Below are positions 24,411 through 36,072 of a stretch of DNA of 64,000 nt, in pieces. How positions within the stretch are numbered: position 1 is the stretch's first letter; the number at the start of each line of letters is the position of its first letter. A program made the position numbers and the translations under genes. The stretch is from Druceiella hillmani. Its lineage: Eukaryota > Arthropoda > Insecta > Lepidoptera > Hepialidae. Below the pieces are notes generated by a model, which worked only from the letters and a program-made list of their open reading frames with translations, ran no database searches and was not told where the DNA came from. The stretch covers positions 5,060,501 through 5,124,500 of the forward strand of contig JAYKKI010000023.1 in assembly GCA_039881145.1 (NCBI GenBank). Reading direction: 5' to 3'.

Positions 24411-25239
24411 TTATATCGAGAGCGGGATAGTGAGTCGATGGCATTTGAGATTGTATTAAAAAGACGTTAGTTTTTATTGTGTTTGCCATCAAACGCAAGA
24501 TGGAGGTGATAGTCTGTATGGATGATGTGGGTGGCAAATATGTGAAATGGTGGGGTTGTTAAAACATTGTGGTGATGGCAAAAAGTGTGAACATAGAAAC
24601 TTATCAAGTATGTTTAGATTTTCTAATTTATATTTATATTTATATTAATTACTAATGTGTAGTACAGAATTAAAATATGTTTTTAATAATGATCAATTTT
24701 TTCTTTTTTTACTTTATCCAGTTGTTAGTGTAATTTTTGAAGGCGTGTTTATTTATTGTAAATATTTTGTTTCCCAATTCTTCAAAAATAGAAATAATGA
24801 GCTAATTGATGCTTTGAGAATATACTATAGTTTATATTAAACTACAAACATTTTTAAATAGAGTACGTAAACTACCAAGATTTATAAATTCAAAATATAC
24901 ATGTGTAATTATTTAGTGACATTAAGGAGACCCTAAATAGCTGTTTACATTATGATTAGTTTCATAAAACTACTTTTTAAGTTATTTGCAACCACAAAAA
25001 TAAGAGGAAATCATGCAAGTAATTTTATAATAACATTTTTCTTAAGTAACTACCAAATCATCGAGTTACCATTGAAAATTTATTGGTAAAGAAATCTAAG
25101 GGGTCATCACCTACACCAGATGATATATTTGGACTAACATAAAAGTAAACATATTTAATGACGGGCAATTGTCTGCAGATCTGAAGTGTGATTTTAATTA
25201 TTTTTGTCTACGACTACGGTCTTTTGAATCTTAAAGATA
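24411..25239. other. AT-rich DNA, no gene seen
   Basis: Nothing recognised; the 61-codon frame at 24655 is unremarkable. Confidence 0.4.
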
Positions 25240-25886
25240 TTTGGTCATTATCATCGTCATTTATCATTACTACCATTATCATTATTATCGCCGTCGCCAT
25301 TGTCATTATTATCATCGTCATTTATTATTACTACCACTGTCATTATTATCGCCAACGCCATTGTCATTATTATCATCATTTATTATTACTATCATTATCA
25401 TTATTATCGCCGTCGTTATTATCATTATTATCATCGTCATTTATTATTACTATCATTATCATTATTATCGCCGTCGTTATTATCATTATTATCATCGTCA
25501 TTTATTATTACTACCATTATCATTATTATCGCCGTCGTTATTATCATTATTATCATCGTCATTTATTATTACTATCATTATCATTATTATCGCCGTCGTT
25601 ATTATCATTATTATCATCGTCATTTATTATTACTACCATTATCATTATTATCGCCATCGCCATTACCATTATTATCATCGTCATTTATCATTACTATCAT
25701 TATCATTATTATCGCCGTTATCATTATTATCATCGTCATTTATTATTTATTACTACCATTGTCATTATTATCGCCATCACCATTATCATTATTACCATCG
25801 TCATTTATCATTACTATCATTATCATTATTATCGCTGTTATCATTATTATCATCGTCATTTATTATTATCATTATTATCGCCGTCG
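25240..25886. repeat. 61-bp tandem repeat of cryptic ATT/ATC triplets, about 10 copies
   Basis: The unit holds attattactatcattatcatt, atcgccgtcgttattatcat and tatcatcgtcatt. The marker atcgtcatt recurs every 61 bp (25433, 25494, 25555). Because 61 is not a multiple of three, each frame cycles through all three registers. That produces three long overlapping open frames (up to 271 codons) rich in Ile, Tyr, His and Leu, which are artefacts. The right end runs straight into a SINE. Confidence 0.9.
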
Positions 25887-26065
25887 CCGTGGTGTGTTGG
25901 GTTGATCACAAGGCATACGCGGGGATCCGAATTCGATTCCCATCCGTTCGTCGAACAGGTTTGGACTGGTGTTATGGTTGGCTGTAAGATATTGGTCTCA
26001 TAGCAATAAATCCTCCATATGGATCAATTAGATACATTAAATTAGATAAATAAATAAATAATTTA
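25887..26065 (+). mobile_element. tRNA-derived SINE
   Basis: Begins ccgtggtgtgttgggttgat (A-box-like), followed about 30 bp later by attcgattccc at 25930, a near-match to the RNA polymerase III B box GWTCRANNC. A non-tRNA body (gatattggtctcatagcaat) follows, then a tail of taaataaataaata. This is the usual order for insect tRNA-derived SINEs, and the body resembles lepidopteran ones I recall. The preceding 61-bp repeat may have arisen beside its 5' end. Confidence 0.65.
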
Positions 26066-26580
26066 TAAATTATGAAATTGGTATAATTGTTCAATAATTA
26101 TGCCGGGACAAAAATTAAAAAAATTCAGCGACCTTGTTTTGAAGAGTTTTTGTCATAATTAATTGTTTTAATAGTAAAATTATATACTTGTTCGTGATCG
26201 ATTAAAGGAATACATGGAATATTCAAATTTCTTCGTTTTTTGCGATTTTATCTTACTTGGTAGTAATGATTATTTTCATTACCTGTTTTGGGAACGTATT
26301 TACTTCCCGTCCTTTAAATTAAAAAAAAAATGCTGCGTTTATAGAAGTTATATATTCTGATTATTAAACGGAGATAGTTTTATGTTGTATTATTGAATAA
26401 ATTCCTTTTTACCTACCTAATGACTTTCACAGTGCGATTTATATGAGTGAATTTTATTGGAATTCTTAAATTTTTCAATTGTTTACTTGCTCAATCACAA
26501 TTATTTCAATAAAACACGTTTATAGGAATAATTATTATTGAATATATTTGGCGTTAATTTTATAGAAATTCATTATTCAT
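26066..26580. other. AT-rich DNA; last 60 bp is hairpin-element flank
   Basis: The stretch 26524-26580 reads, in reverse complement, tgaataatgaatttctat..aattaacgccaaatata, matching the right flank of the hairpins at 18290 and 18606. The rest is unrecognised. Confidence 0.5.
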
Positions 26581-26821
26581 AATTAAATGAAAATACGTGA
26601 TGTAGTATTATTTCTACTTTCTTTAAATTCTTTACTACGACCTAGATTTCGTTGTATTACAACATCTTCGGGTGGGCTATTAGCAAAGATTCAAGCTGTT
26701 TTAATTTTTTAGCAAAGAATCTTTGCTAAAAGCCCACCTAAAGATGTTGTAATACAAGGATACCAATGTGATGGTAAAGAACTTAAAGAAAGAATACTAC
26801 ATCAGGTAGTTTCATTTAATT
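26581..26821. mobile_element. TTAA hairpin element, longest copy
   Basis: Arms of about 105 bp (left from 26583 ttaaatgaaaatacgtgatg, right ending gtagtttcatttaa at 26819) pair with several mismatches. The loop contains a second small palindrome, agcaaagaatctttgct. It shares arms with the copy at 18290. Confidence 0.8.
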
Positions 26822-26889
26822 GTGAGGAATTTATTAATAACAGTAAGTTATTGGAATTTACATTATAGCGTAAAACTAATGATTTCTTT

Positions 26890-27420
26890 ATAATAAATAA
26901 TAACCTAACACAGTGTCAGTAAATATAGTATCTATTTTATTTTAATATATCCTAATAGGGTTTGAATATAAAATGTATTTGGGCATGATCCAAACGCTTT
27001 AGCTTATTATAAAGGTAATTATAGTAATGTTAGGGTAGTGGGAGTAAATTACTCGACGGGATAGGGCTTTTACAGTTAACATTCTAAAGATAATTAAACG
27101 AAAGTTAAGTAAAATGTACTTTTCTATTAAGGAAGAAATACCTGCTATTTCCTTCGTTTTTAACGTTTAAAAGTATCTTATGGACTTTGAATAGGAGGGA
27201 TGAAATAGAAGATTATCAATTAATTTATAAATTGTATTCAATATATTGTTATAGTGAGCAATACTAACATGATAACTTTCGTCCATTACGTATTGGTTAC
27301 GGTTCTGTTACCGCTCAGCCCTTTTGAGCTAAGTAATCTTTTTGAGACTAGCTGCTTTAATTAAATTTTTTATATATGTAAAGAAGCAGTGTAAAATATA
27401 TATTATTATAAAAGGCTTGC
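26890..27420 (+). repeat. direct duplication, copy A
   Basis: This segment is repeated at 27843-28395 with scattered substitutions. Landmarks in both are agtgtcagtaaa, gggcttttacagttaacatt (gggctttcgcagttaacatt in B), and cattacgtattggttacggt. It begins just right of the hairpin at 26581. Confidence 0.85.
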
Positions 27421-27660
27421 GGCATTATGAAGTATATAGAAGTATAACCATAGATGAAAAAGAAGCAAAAAATAATGGCAAGATTCTGGTAACCAATGTG
27501 GCATGAACACGTAAGAACATGCACCAAATAACACAAATCCATAATGAAGACGGAACTCAACTTTGAAACTTTATGCACCTTCCTGCAAATCTAAAACCAA
27601 TACTGTTGAGCATTATATTCCATACGAAAGTAATGTCGCAACTTTCGTATGGAATATAAT
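27421..27660. repeat. inverted-repeat arm with a perfect small hairpin
   Basis: The region pairs in reverse complement with 28396-28580: caaattctggtaacc-type sequence (27480-27600) matches ggttatcagaatcttg on the other side. At 27612-27660 a perfect 20-bp stem (attatattccatacgaaagt) encloses the 9-base loop aatgtcgca. The minus frame at 27357-27578 is part of this repeat and is not supported as a gene. Confidence 0.8.
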
Positions 27661-27842
27661 ATACAAGTATTTTAGTGAGGGTAATCAATGAAATTGATGT
27701 TATTCTATGAGGTTATACAATGCGAATGTGTTTGAATTTAGATATGTAGTTGGGTTGAAACAATTTGAAGAGTATTGTAGTATCAATTTATTTCATTTAA
27801 TAGTGAATAATGAATTTCTACAAAGTTAACGTCATATATATT

Positions 27843-28395
27843 CAATAATAAATAATAACTAATATAGTGTCAGTAAAAATAGTGTCTATTTTATTTTAAT
27901 ATGTCCTAATAGGGGTGAAAATAAAATGAGTTTGGACATGACCCAAATGCTTTAGTTTATTATAAAGGTAATTCTAGTAATTTTTAGGGTGGTGGTAGAA
28001 AATGACTCGACTAGATAGATAGGGCTTTCGCAGTTAACATTATATTAAAAATAATCAAACGAAAGTTAAGTAAAATTTACTTTAATATTAAGAAAGGAAT
28101 ACCTACTATTTCCTTCTATTTTAACGTCTAAAAGTATGTTATGGACTGAGAAAAAAATAGGAGTGTTGAAATAGAAGGTTATCAATTAATTTATAAGTTG
28201 TATTCAATATAATGTTATAGTTAGCAATATTAACATGATAACTTTGGTCCATTACGTATTGGTTACGGTTTTGTTATCGCTTAGCCCTTTTGAGTTAAGG
28301 GGTCTTCTTAAAAATAGCTGCCCTACTTAAACTTTTTGTATATGTAAAGAAGCAGCGTAGAAAATATATTATTGTAAAAGGCTTGCGACATTATT
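27843..28395 (+). repeat. direct duplication, copy B
   Basis: Second copy of 26890-27420. A partial TTAA hairpin end (tttcatttaa at 27791-27800) and the gaataatgaatttctac flank precede it, so the hairpin that should stand here is largely missing. Confidence 0.85.
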
Positions 28396-28580
28396 TTCCT
28401 ATGGAATATAATATTCAACAGTATTGGTTTTAGATTTGCAGGAAGGTGCCAAAAAGTTTCAAAGTTGAGTTCCATCTTCGTTACGGATTTGTGTTATTTG
28501 GTGCATGTTCTTATATGGTCATGCCACATTGGTTATCAGAATCTTGTCATCGTTTTTTGCTATCTTCATCTACTGTCTAC
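28396..28580. repeat. inverted-repeat arm, partner of 27421-27660
   Basis: Contains ttggttttagatttgcagga and tgtgttatttggtgcatgtt, the reverse complements of segments in 27480-27600. After the shared direct part, copies A and B thus continue in opposite orientation. Confidence 0.8.
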
Positions 28581-29954
28581 AGATAATCATGTTGTAACTC
28601 ATTTGATACTTATTTTTATAAACCATTTTTAAATAACGATGTAATTATATTTCTTTTATTTCCTCATGGATAAAAACACAAAAGTATGTAATTAGAATAA
28701 AAAGTAACATTTTTTTTGAGCCTGTATTTTTAGGAATTTATTAACGAGGAATGAAGATATAAATATGATGTGAAATGACGAGTGATATCACTGACTGAAT
28801 GAAAGACGTTCTTAATGTAGACGTAAGAAAATAAGTAGGAAGAGAAAGCGGGAAAAGTGGCACTTACATAACGGTATAATAGTATTAACCAATTTGTTGG
28901 GAAACAATTTTGCATATTGCAAGAAAAAACTGGTCAATCACATAAATTAGACAACACAAATGAGGTTCCGGTATCGAACCACATAAATTAGAGCTCCGTA
29001 GTCACTTCACAAAATATCAAATTATATATTATTAATTCTTATATCGCACTCATGCGTACTCATAAATTTCTAAGATCCAGCTATCTGTTTAGGATTCTAA
29101 TATTCCGAAAGTTTAACCTGCTATTGCGATTAGTTTTCTGTATTTTATTAAATTTAATGTTATAAAAAACGTTTATTTACGTTATGTATACCAGTATACA
29201 TAATGCTCAGTTTTCCAGTAACTTTCATTTCCGTTATTTTTTTGAACAGTTTTAAAATCAATGAAATTTTAATGCACGAAATAATTTAATTTGAGAGTAT
29301 ACGTCAAAATCGTCAAATACGTGTTTTTATGATTTTTGATAGTCTTGTTTGGTAGTCGGAAACATAGCAAAGGAATTTTTAAATTTAATATTTCGTAATT
29401 TAGGTAAAAAAACGAAAAGTCGTAAATGGAATCTAAAGTTAAAACTTTAAGATTTTAAAAATATTTCTTATAGTTTTCGTAACGTAATTTTCTTAAAGGC
29501 AGGCTGAAAGACGTACGGATAACATTTTTATAAGGACGCCTGCACACTTAATTTTGATCACGCCAATTTTGCGAATACATGTCCGGTTGGAAAATTTCGT
29601 TGCGCGATTTAAAATATACATAGTGCTAGCTATTGATATACCTAATTACGATACCAATTTATGTAATGACTGCGCATCATGTAGCTAGGCACACGCGTGC
29701 CGTTTTGTTTCTCATGTTTTAATATTGTGAACATTAAATTCGCACAACTACTCAGATGAAACAACTGCGTTCAAATTAAAAATTAAATATTTCTTCAAAT
29801 TAAATTTGATATTTTTTTTTTAATTAAGGTAGGTCATTTGTACCTGATGCGGGGACAAACAGAAAAATATTCCAAAAATGATATTAACACATTCTGTGTT
29901 TAAAATGGGAGTTTTTCTTTTTAATATAAATAAAAATTAAAATATTTATCTATA
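28581..29954. other. AT-rich DNA with a possible tRNA-like scrap
   Basis: At 28965-28981 the minus strand reads ggttcgataccggaacc, which matches a polymerase III B box, with gactacggagctct upstream. No full cloverleaf can be drawn, so it is at most a SINE or tRNA relic. The minus frame at 28730-28915 is unremarkable. A GC-richer patch at 29540-29740 is unassigned. Confidence 0.35.
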
Positions 29955-30606
29955 GCATATACTTGTAAAACTTCACGCAAGTGGGTCTAACATCGTAGAG
30001 ACTGAGACCAATGATATGGCAGATGGTCAGATACCATACGGACATGGCATAGAAATAGAGAATGGTTCCGTTTTTTAATACAGAGCCCCACAAAAATAAA
30101 TAGAAAGTGATTGAATTTATTTTATCTGGGAATACAACTGGCATACAACGCAGAAACTGAGACCAATGGTATAACAGACGATTAGATACCAAACGGACAT
30201 GGCATAGAAATAGATAACGGTTCAGTTTCTTAATACAGAACCCCACAAAAATAAATAGAAAGTGATTGAATTGATTTTATCTGGGAATACAACTGGGATA
30301 CAAAGCAGAAACTGAGACCAATGATATGACAGACGATCAGATACCATACGGACATGGCATAGAAATAGATAACGGTTACGTTTTTTAATACAGAGCCCCA
30401 CAAAAATAAATAGAAAGTGATTGAATTGATTTTATCTGGGAATACAACTGGGATACAACGCAGAAACTGAGACCAATAGTATGACAGACGATCAGATACC
30501 ATACGAACATGGCATAGAAATAGATAACGGTTCCGTTTTTTTAATACAGAGCCCCACAAAAATAAATAGAAAGTGATTGAATTGATTTTTTCTGGGAATA
30601 CACGCG
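29955..30606. repeat. 155-bp tandem repeat, four copies
   Basis: The marker actgagacca lies at 30001, 30156, 30311 and 30466, exactly 155 bp apart. Other shared blocks are atacggacatggcatagaaa and cccacaaaaataaatagaaa. The minus-strand frames at 29950-30246 and 30230-30559 repeat the same peptide pieces (for example YLFLCHVR) and are by-products of the repeat. The array stops about 25 bp before the start of the large tandem array. Confidence 0.9.
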
Positions 30607-31835
30607 AATAACATTTTCGTTTTTTTTTTAAAACCGACTAAGTACGAATAGTGTTATATGAGCATTCTGCGGCTACGTAGTTTAAATTTATGTGCACTGA
30701 CACAACAGATAGATATTTTTGAATTTAAACACTTTAATGTTTGTGCAAAATTTACTTAGTAAGGCTATAAATTCTAGTGAGAATAGAAGTGATCATAACA
30801 AGTATGTTATATATTATTATAGCTGACGTAGTCTAAATATATTCGTAGTTTAATTATACTCGTATAATAATTCAGTTACTTAGATATAAAGGTCTAAGGT
30901 TAGTTCTGGAAATAAAATAGGTCGAAAACGGTGATCCCAGAAAGTCATTTCTTGCGAATAATTTCTAATTTCTCGCCAAATATTGTTTAATTTTTAATTG
31001 CTTTGTAGACTTAGCATTGTTAATTAAATATATATTTTTGAATTAATGTGTCTAATTTCCTTCCTACGTATTTATTCTCAAGTTTTACCCTGCTTCAAAA
31101 GTGTTACGTAAAGATTATTTTACTTTATACTGTTGTATAATGTAAAATATTATTTTGTTAATACCTGTGTTAAAGACGTCGGGAAAATACATTTACTTGT
31201 ATGTTTTTCGTCTAGTTTTTATCCAAGAAAAAGAAAATCGCGTATCATACAATTTTGAAAACTATATTTTGTTTTTATTCCTGTTAAACTTAAAAAAATC
31301 AATCGAAGTAAAATTTAAAATGTGTGATCTGATTCAATCGCGTAGATTGAAATCGTACTAAGATTCTATTTCGAATTTTAGAATTCCATCTTCTTTTTCT
31401 CATTCAATCATATTTTTTTGGTCTGTAACAGCCAATTATTCCATTAACTAAATGTGACAAAATATTTGAATTTCATTCTAACACGCTAAATTGGAATATC
31501 AAGGAGTAAAGGCTTTTTAAAATAAATTTTTTTCAGAGAGAAAGACTTTTCAGAGTACTTCCATAAAACCAAAATATATACAATTAAGTCCTTTCCACAT
31601 TTATTTGCTTGAGAATATTCCTAGCGATTAAAGGTAAGAAATAAAGGTTTATTTATCCTATGAACGCACGTTGACCATATTTACCTGCATTATATTTTCA
31701 ATTATTACACTATTTTAAATTAAATTATTTTCAATTGATGCAAAATATAAGTAGCAAAATATAATTATTTTATTTTATATTTACATTTTCAGAAAATATT
31801 TTACAAATTTTGAATACGTAAAAGGTACTCATTCG

Positions 31836-32225
31836 TAATCCGTTCGACCTCCGCATCGTACCTACGTGTTTACCGCATTTACATACACGATTCAAAAATA
31901 AATGAATTGTAGACGTCCGCAGACCAAATTAATTTAGTCGGCATTTCAATGGGATTTTGAAGCGAACGAAACGTTTTGTGAAAGTAAAAATAATTCGGGC
32001 GTCCGGACGCTGGACTAATCGTAAACGAGCCGTGACCTCATTCAAATTCAACGTGCGCCGCCTCCCAGATGGAATACTAGTCTCAACCAGGGCCCTCATT
32101 CATCTGGACCGATGGTGCTGACTGAACTTGCTCTTTACCATTTGCCGTATACAGCGCGAGCAAATGTCGCAAGGTCAGGCCGATATTCGGCGCTTTATTA
32201 AGCTTCGGTGACTTTGAATGTAAAA
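31836..32225. other. GC-rich conserved block, copy 1
   Basis: Relatively GC-rich against AT-rich surroundings, with ttcgtaatccgttcgacctc, gggcgtccggacgctggact, gccgtatacagcgcgagc and aggtcaggccgatattcggc. All four units keep it. No long frame runs through it, so it is better read as non-coding: a promoter or regulatory candidate. The function is unknown. Confidence 0.5.
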
Positions 32226-32889
32226 CCTTGATCCATATTGTAATATTTAATTATAAGAAGGTCATTTTGTAACAGTTTCTTATTTATTTAAGTTAGTTAA
32301 CGAGTAATATGAAATTTGGTAGGGGAATTGTATCTATTTTTTTCTACAATATTAAAACTAAACAGTTTCTAACCTTATAGGCAAAATTGACAATTATTTT
32401 TTTGTAATATAGTATCAATTAAAAGCTGCAACTACGTCAATTCGAGAAATCTATATGTATAAAAGTTAGCAAAGGTGAAAATTTTATTGAAAATATTTCG
32501 AAACCAAAAATCAATTCGGATACTGTAAAAATATGTAGAGAAAAGAAACTTTTTTTAAATGTTGCTTTTTTCCTAGTGTGTTTGCATATCACATGGAATA
32601 TACTCGTAATATAAAGTTACAGAAATAAAATCAAGCAGATGGATTTGATAAAACTTCGACAAGTTCAGAAATAAGGAGAAAAGTTTTAAGTCAGACAACA
32701 TTCAAATGCATCAAAATTACTAGAATAATCTGACCATAATATTATCAATGTCTTTGCAAGTTGAAAGTACCTTAAATTGATATTATAAATGTTAGTGTGT
32801 TGACGTTTTAATGTCGTTTCTGACAAATAGAGGGCACTGTAAGTATATTTTCTATTGAAATTTATGCTTGGCTATGCAAGGGTACACAT

Positions 32890-32920
32890 ATATATGAATA
32901 TATGTACATACACATACACA

Positions 32921-32969
<49 letters not shown>

Positions 32970-33262
32970 ATATGTGCATGCGTGCGTGAGTACGTGTGAG
33001 TGCGTGCGTGTGAGTACGTGGGTGTTTATACGTGAGTGCGTTTATGCGCTCCTTATGGGCTCCTCTCTGTGTGACACACGCTTGTGTGTGTATGTGCATG
33101 TGTGCGTGCGTGTGTGCGTGCGCGTGCACGTGTGAGTGCAGGTGTGCGTGCGCGTGTGCGTGTGTGTCTGCATGCGTGCGTGCGCGTGTGAGTGCGTGTG
33201 TGCGCGTGTGTGTGCGTGTGTGTGTATGCGTGCATGTATGTGTGTGCACGTACACGTACTGT
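32890..33262. repeat. TA and GT microsatellite, expanded in copy 1
   Basis: A (TA)n run at about 32932-32966 is followed by about 290 bp of imperfect (GTGC/GTGT)n. The frames across it (for example 32872-33255 minus, His-Thr rich; 33032-33322 plus, Cys-Val rich) are repeat artefacts. Copies 2-4 carry only 80-110 bp of GT repeat here. Confidence 0.9.
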
Positions 33263-34176
33263 TTACTTACGTTAGCATGTATACATCAATTATCGAGGAA
33301 ATTTCAATCATTTCAAAAATAAATTTTTGTATTGTGTTCTGAATGTGTAATTTGTCCGATTTTCGTTTACAGCATTTTTGTCGTAAATGTAATAGTTTTT
33401 GTCTTCGTTATAAAAAATTAAAAACGAAAGAATTAATAGCAAATCCTTTCGCATACGAGAATAGATAGGACTAATTCTGGGACAAGATTAAAATTGATCT
33501 AAAACAGACACAAAAATTGATAAAAATATAATTTAGGATACAAAAACCTCGCAAACCATATTTTACAAGGAATTTCAAGCGCTTCTAAAATGAATTATAC
33601 GCACTATAGAACCAAATGTACTATTTAAGTACTTCACGCAAGTTTCCGAAGTAACATAATAAACATTAGTTGGCAAATGACTATCTTTCATAATTTTGCA
33701 TATGTGACAACTTAAAAGTATTTTAATTTTGTAACGTTTCAGTCTTGTGGACGTGTATTAAACTAATTCAAAGCGCGTAATGAATTTAACATTTTCTCTG
33801 TTTACATACATTGGTAGATTTTGTCAAATTTAATTTCTGTTGATATCTTGCAGTCCCATGTCGATTACTTTCACATATATAGAAAATTGGACTAATTCCT
33901 CGCTGCGTCATTATCTGTGGAAAGGGCTTATAGATCGGAGTTCAAATGATTAGTTAGATAATGCATGAATTTTCGTACATCCAGAAAACTTTACATTATT
34001 ATAAAGTTTGAAACTCCAGATTTATGATATTACTATAAAGTTTGAGAACGTGCATTCTTAGAACTTGGAGCACTCATTAAACATTTTGAAAACTGAAGAG
34101 TATACTATAAATATTAAAAAAATTAAACAATGAATGGAAATAATAAATAAAATTCATGCACTTTTTATTTTTAGTC

Positions 34177-34317
34177 ATGCCTGCAGAAAAATGTCGAATA
34201 GTGGAAAATTGATATTCCATTTTGTGGATATTTTTACATAGTACACAGATTAAATTTTTTCATCTAAAAATAGCTAATATATCAGTGACATGACAGGTCA
34301 TTGTTATATGGCGCAGT
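34177..34317 (+). pseudogene. frame A, copy 1, broken
   Basis: Corresponds to the frame at 42325 in copy 2, after the same ttttatttttagtc lead. It reads MPAEKCRIVEN, then a stop, then YSILWIFLHSTQIK, a changed stretch, and a second stop before QVIVIW. Two in-frame stops show it is not translated as such. The core around SILWIFLHSTQIK is identical to the other copies. Confidence 0.4.
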
Positions 34318-34523
34318 TTGAGATAATATTTCGTTTGGACGTTCATTTAATTGAATGACACTAATTAAAGTAATAACTGTCGTTAGATAAAATGAAAAAA
34401 AATTGCAAAATACTAGTTAATATGTATAATATGCAGTGTCATTTAGTTGTACGAGCCAAGACAATGAGTTTCGAAATATATTATTTTGCAGACAATAAAT
34501 AACATTTTGGTTCAGTCTGAAAA

Positions 34524-35545
34524 TTTATTACTTTAACAATTTATAATAAATTTTTATATATGTAAAAATGTACTAATTTATTACTTTAACAATTTATAAT
34601 AAATTTTTATATATGTAAAAATGTACTAATTTATTACTTTAACAATTTATAATAAATTTTTATATATGTAAAAATGTACTAATTTATTACTTTAACAATT
34701 TATAATAAATTTTTATATATATAAAAATGTACTAATTTATTACTTTAACAATTTATAATAAATTTTTATATATGTAAAAATGTACTAATTTATTACTTTA
34801 ACAATTTATAATAAATTTTTATATATGTAAAAATGTACTAATTTATTACTTTAACAATTTATAATAAATTTTTATATATATAAAAATGTACTAATTTATT
34901 ACTTTAACAATTTATAATAAATTTTTATATATGTAAAAATGTACTAATTTATTACTTTAACAATTTATAATAAATTTTTATATATGTAAAAATGTACTAA
35001 TTTATTACTTTAACAATTTATAATAAATTTTTAAATATGTAAGAATGTACTAATTTATTACTTTAACAATTTATAATAAATTTTTATATATATAAAAATG
35101 TACTAATTTATTACTTTAACAATTTATAATAAATTTTTATGTATGTAAAAATGTACTAATTTATTACTTTAACAATTTATAATGAATTTTTATATACGTA
35201 AAAATGTACTAATTTATTACTTTAACAATTTATAATAAATTTTTATATATATAAAAATGTACTAATTTATTACTTTAACAATTTATAATAAATTTTTATA
35301 TATGTAAAAATGTACTAATTTATTACTTTAACAATTTATAATAAATTTTTATATATGTAAAAATGTACTAATTTATTACTTTAACAATTTATAATAAATT
35401 TTTAAATATGTAAGAATGTACTAATTTATTATTTTAACAATTTATAATAAATTTTTATATATATAAAAATGTACTAATTTATTATTTTAACAATTTATAA
35501 TAAATTTTTATATATGTAAAAATGTACTAATTTATTACTTTAATA
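34524..35545. repeat. 53-bp tandem array, about 19 monomers, copy 1 only
   Basis: The monomer contains tttattactttaacaattta and taataaatttttatatatgt. Copies 2-4 have about one monomer at the equivalent place. Variant monomers (tatataaaaatg, tatgtaaaaatg, aaatatgtaagaatg) recur in order, so that the series at monomers 7-11 reappears at 14-18, a higher-order step of seven monomers (about 371 bp). Confidence 0.95.
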
Positions 35546-36072
35546 ATATATTGACAATTTATTATAATGTATATATTTTTTTTCCTAAATTGACTGCAAG
35601 TAAAAATAGAGTATCAACCTGTACATGTATATTTACATTTTGCATTTTCCGTTTTCCCCGAACTAATTTGTTTTTAGATAATGTTTTCCATCTAAGAACC
35701 CAAGAGCTTTCCCGTTATGGCTGCTCTATCTGTTCACGGATTCAGATTAACCGGCTACTAGGTCAACTACTAGGTTGACCTATCTTTTTTGAATCAATGT
35801 CATTGTTTAAATTGTTTTAGTGTTAATATTGATTATTTTATTAGTATCACATCTTGTTTTTGGATAATACTTCATAGGAAGATTCTACTATATCTTGGGT
35901 TTTAATGTCAGTTTCATCTCTATTATGAATTTTGCGTTTCATTAAAATGTATTTAAAAAAAAACTTATCTAATATGTAATCACGTTATTACGTTTTAATT
36001 TTTGTTCTTTGTATCGAAGCGGTTTTCCTTCTGCTCACTTGTTTTCGTTGTGCTTAGGCGGCGCCATTTTAA

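Noticed and set aside
25188..26003. 271-codon open frame (plus 248- and 201-codon partners)
   Set aside because: Produced by the 61-bp ATT/ATC repeat and a SINE read through; low-complexity Ile/Tyr/His peptide in all frames.
28940..29010. Possible tRNA gene on the minus strand
   Set aside because: A B-box-like ggttcgatacc is present but no acceptor, D or anticodon stems can be paired; at most a SINE relic.
29950..30559. Minus-strand frames with repeated YLFLCHVR peptide
   Set aside because: By-product of the 155-bp tandem repeat; the period is not a multiple of three and no family fits.
32872..33322. His-Thr-rich and Cys-Val-rich frames of 60-127 codons
   Set aside because: Translation of the GT microsatellite on both strands. 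The same applies at 41193-41482, 48395-48577 and 52858-53229.
35551..35778. 75-codon frame in copy 1 and its counterparts in copies 2-4
   Set aside because: Substitutions between copies are spread over all codon positions and the end of the frame is not conserved, unlike frame B.
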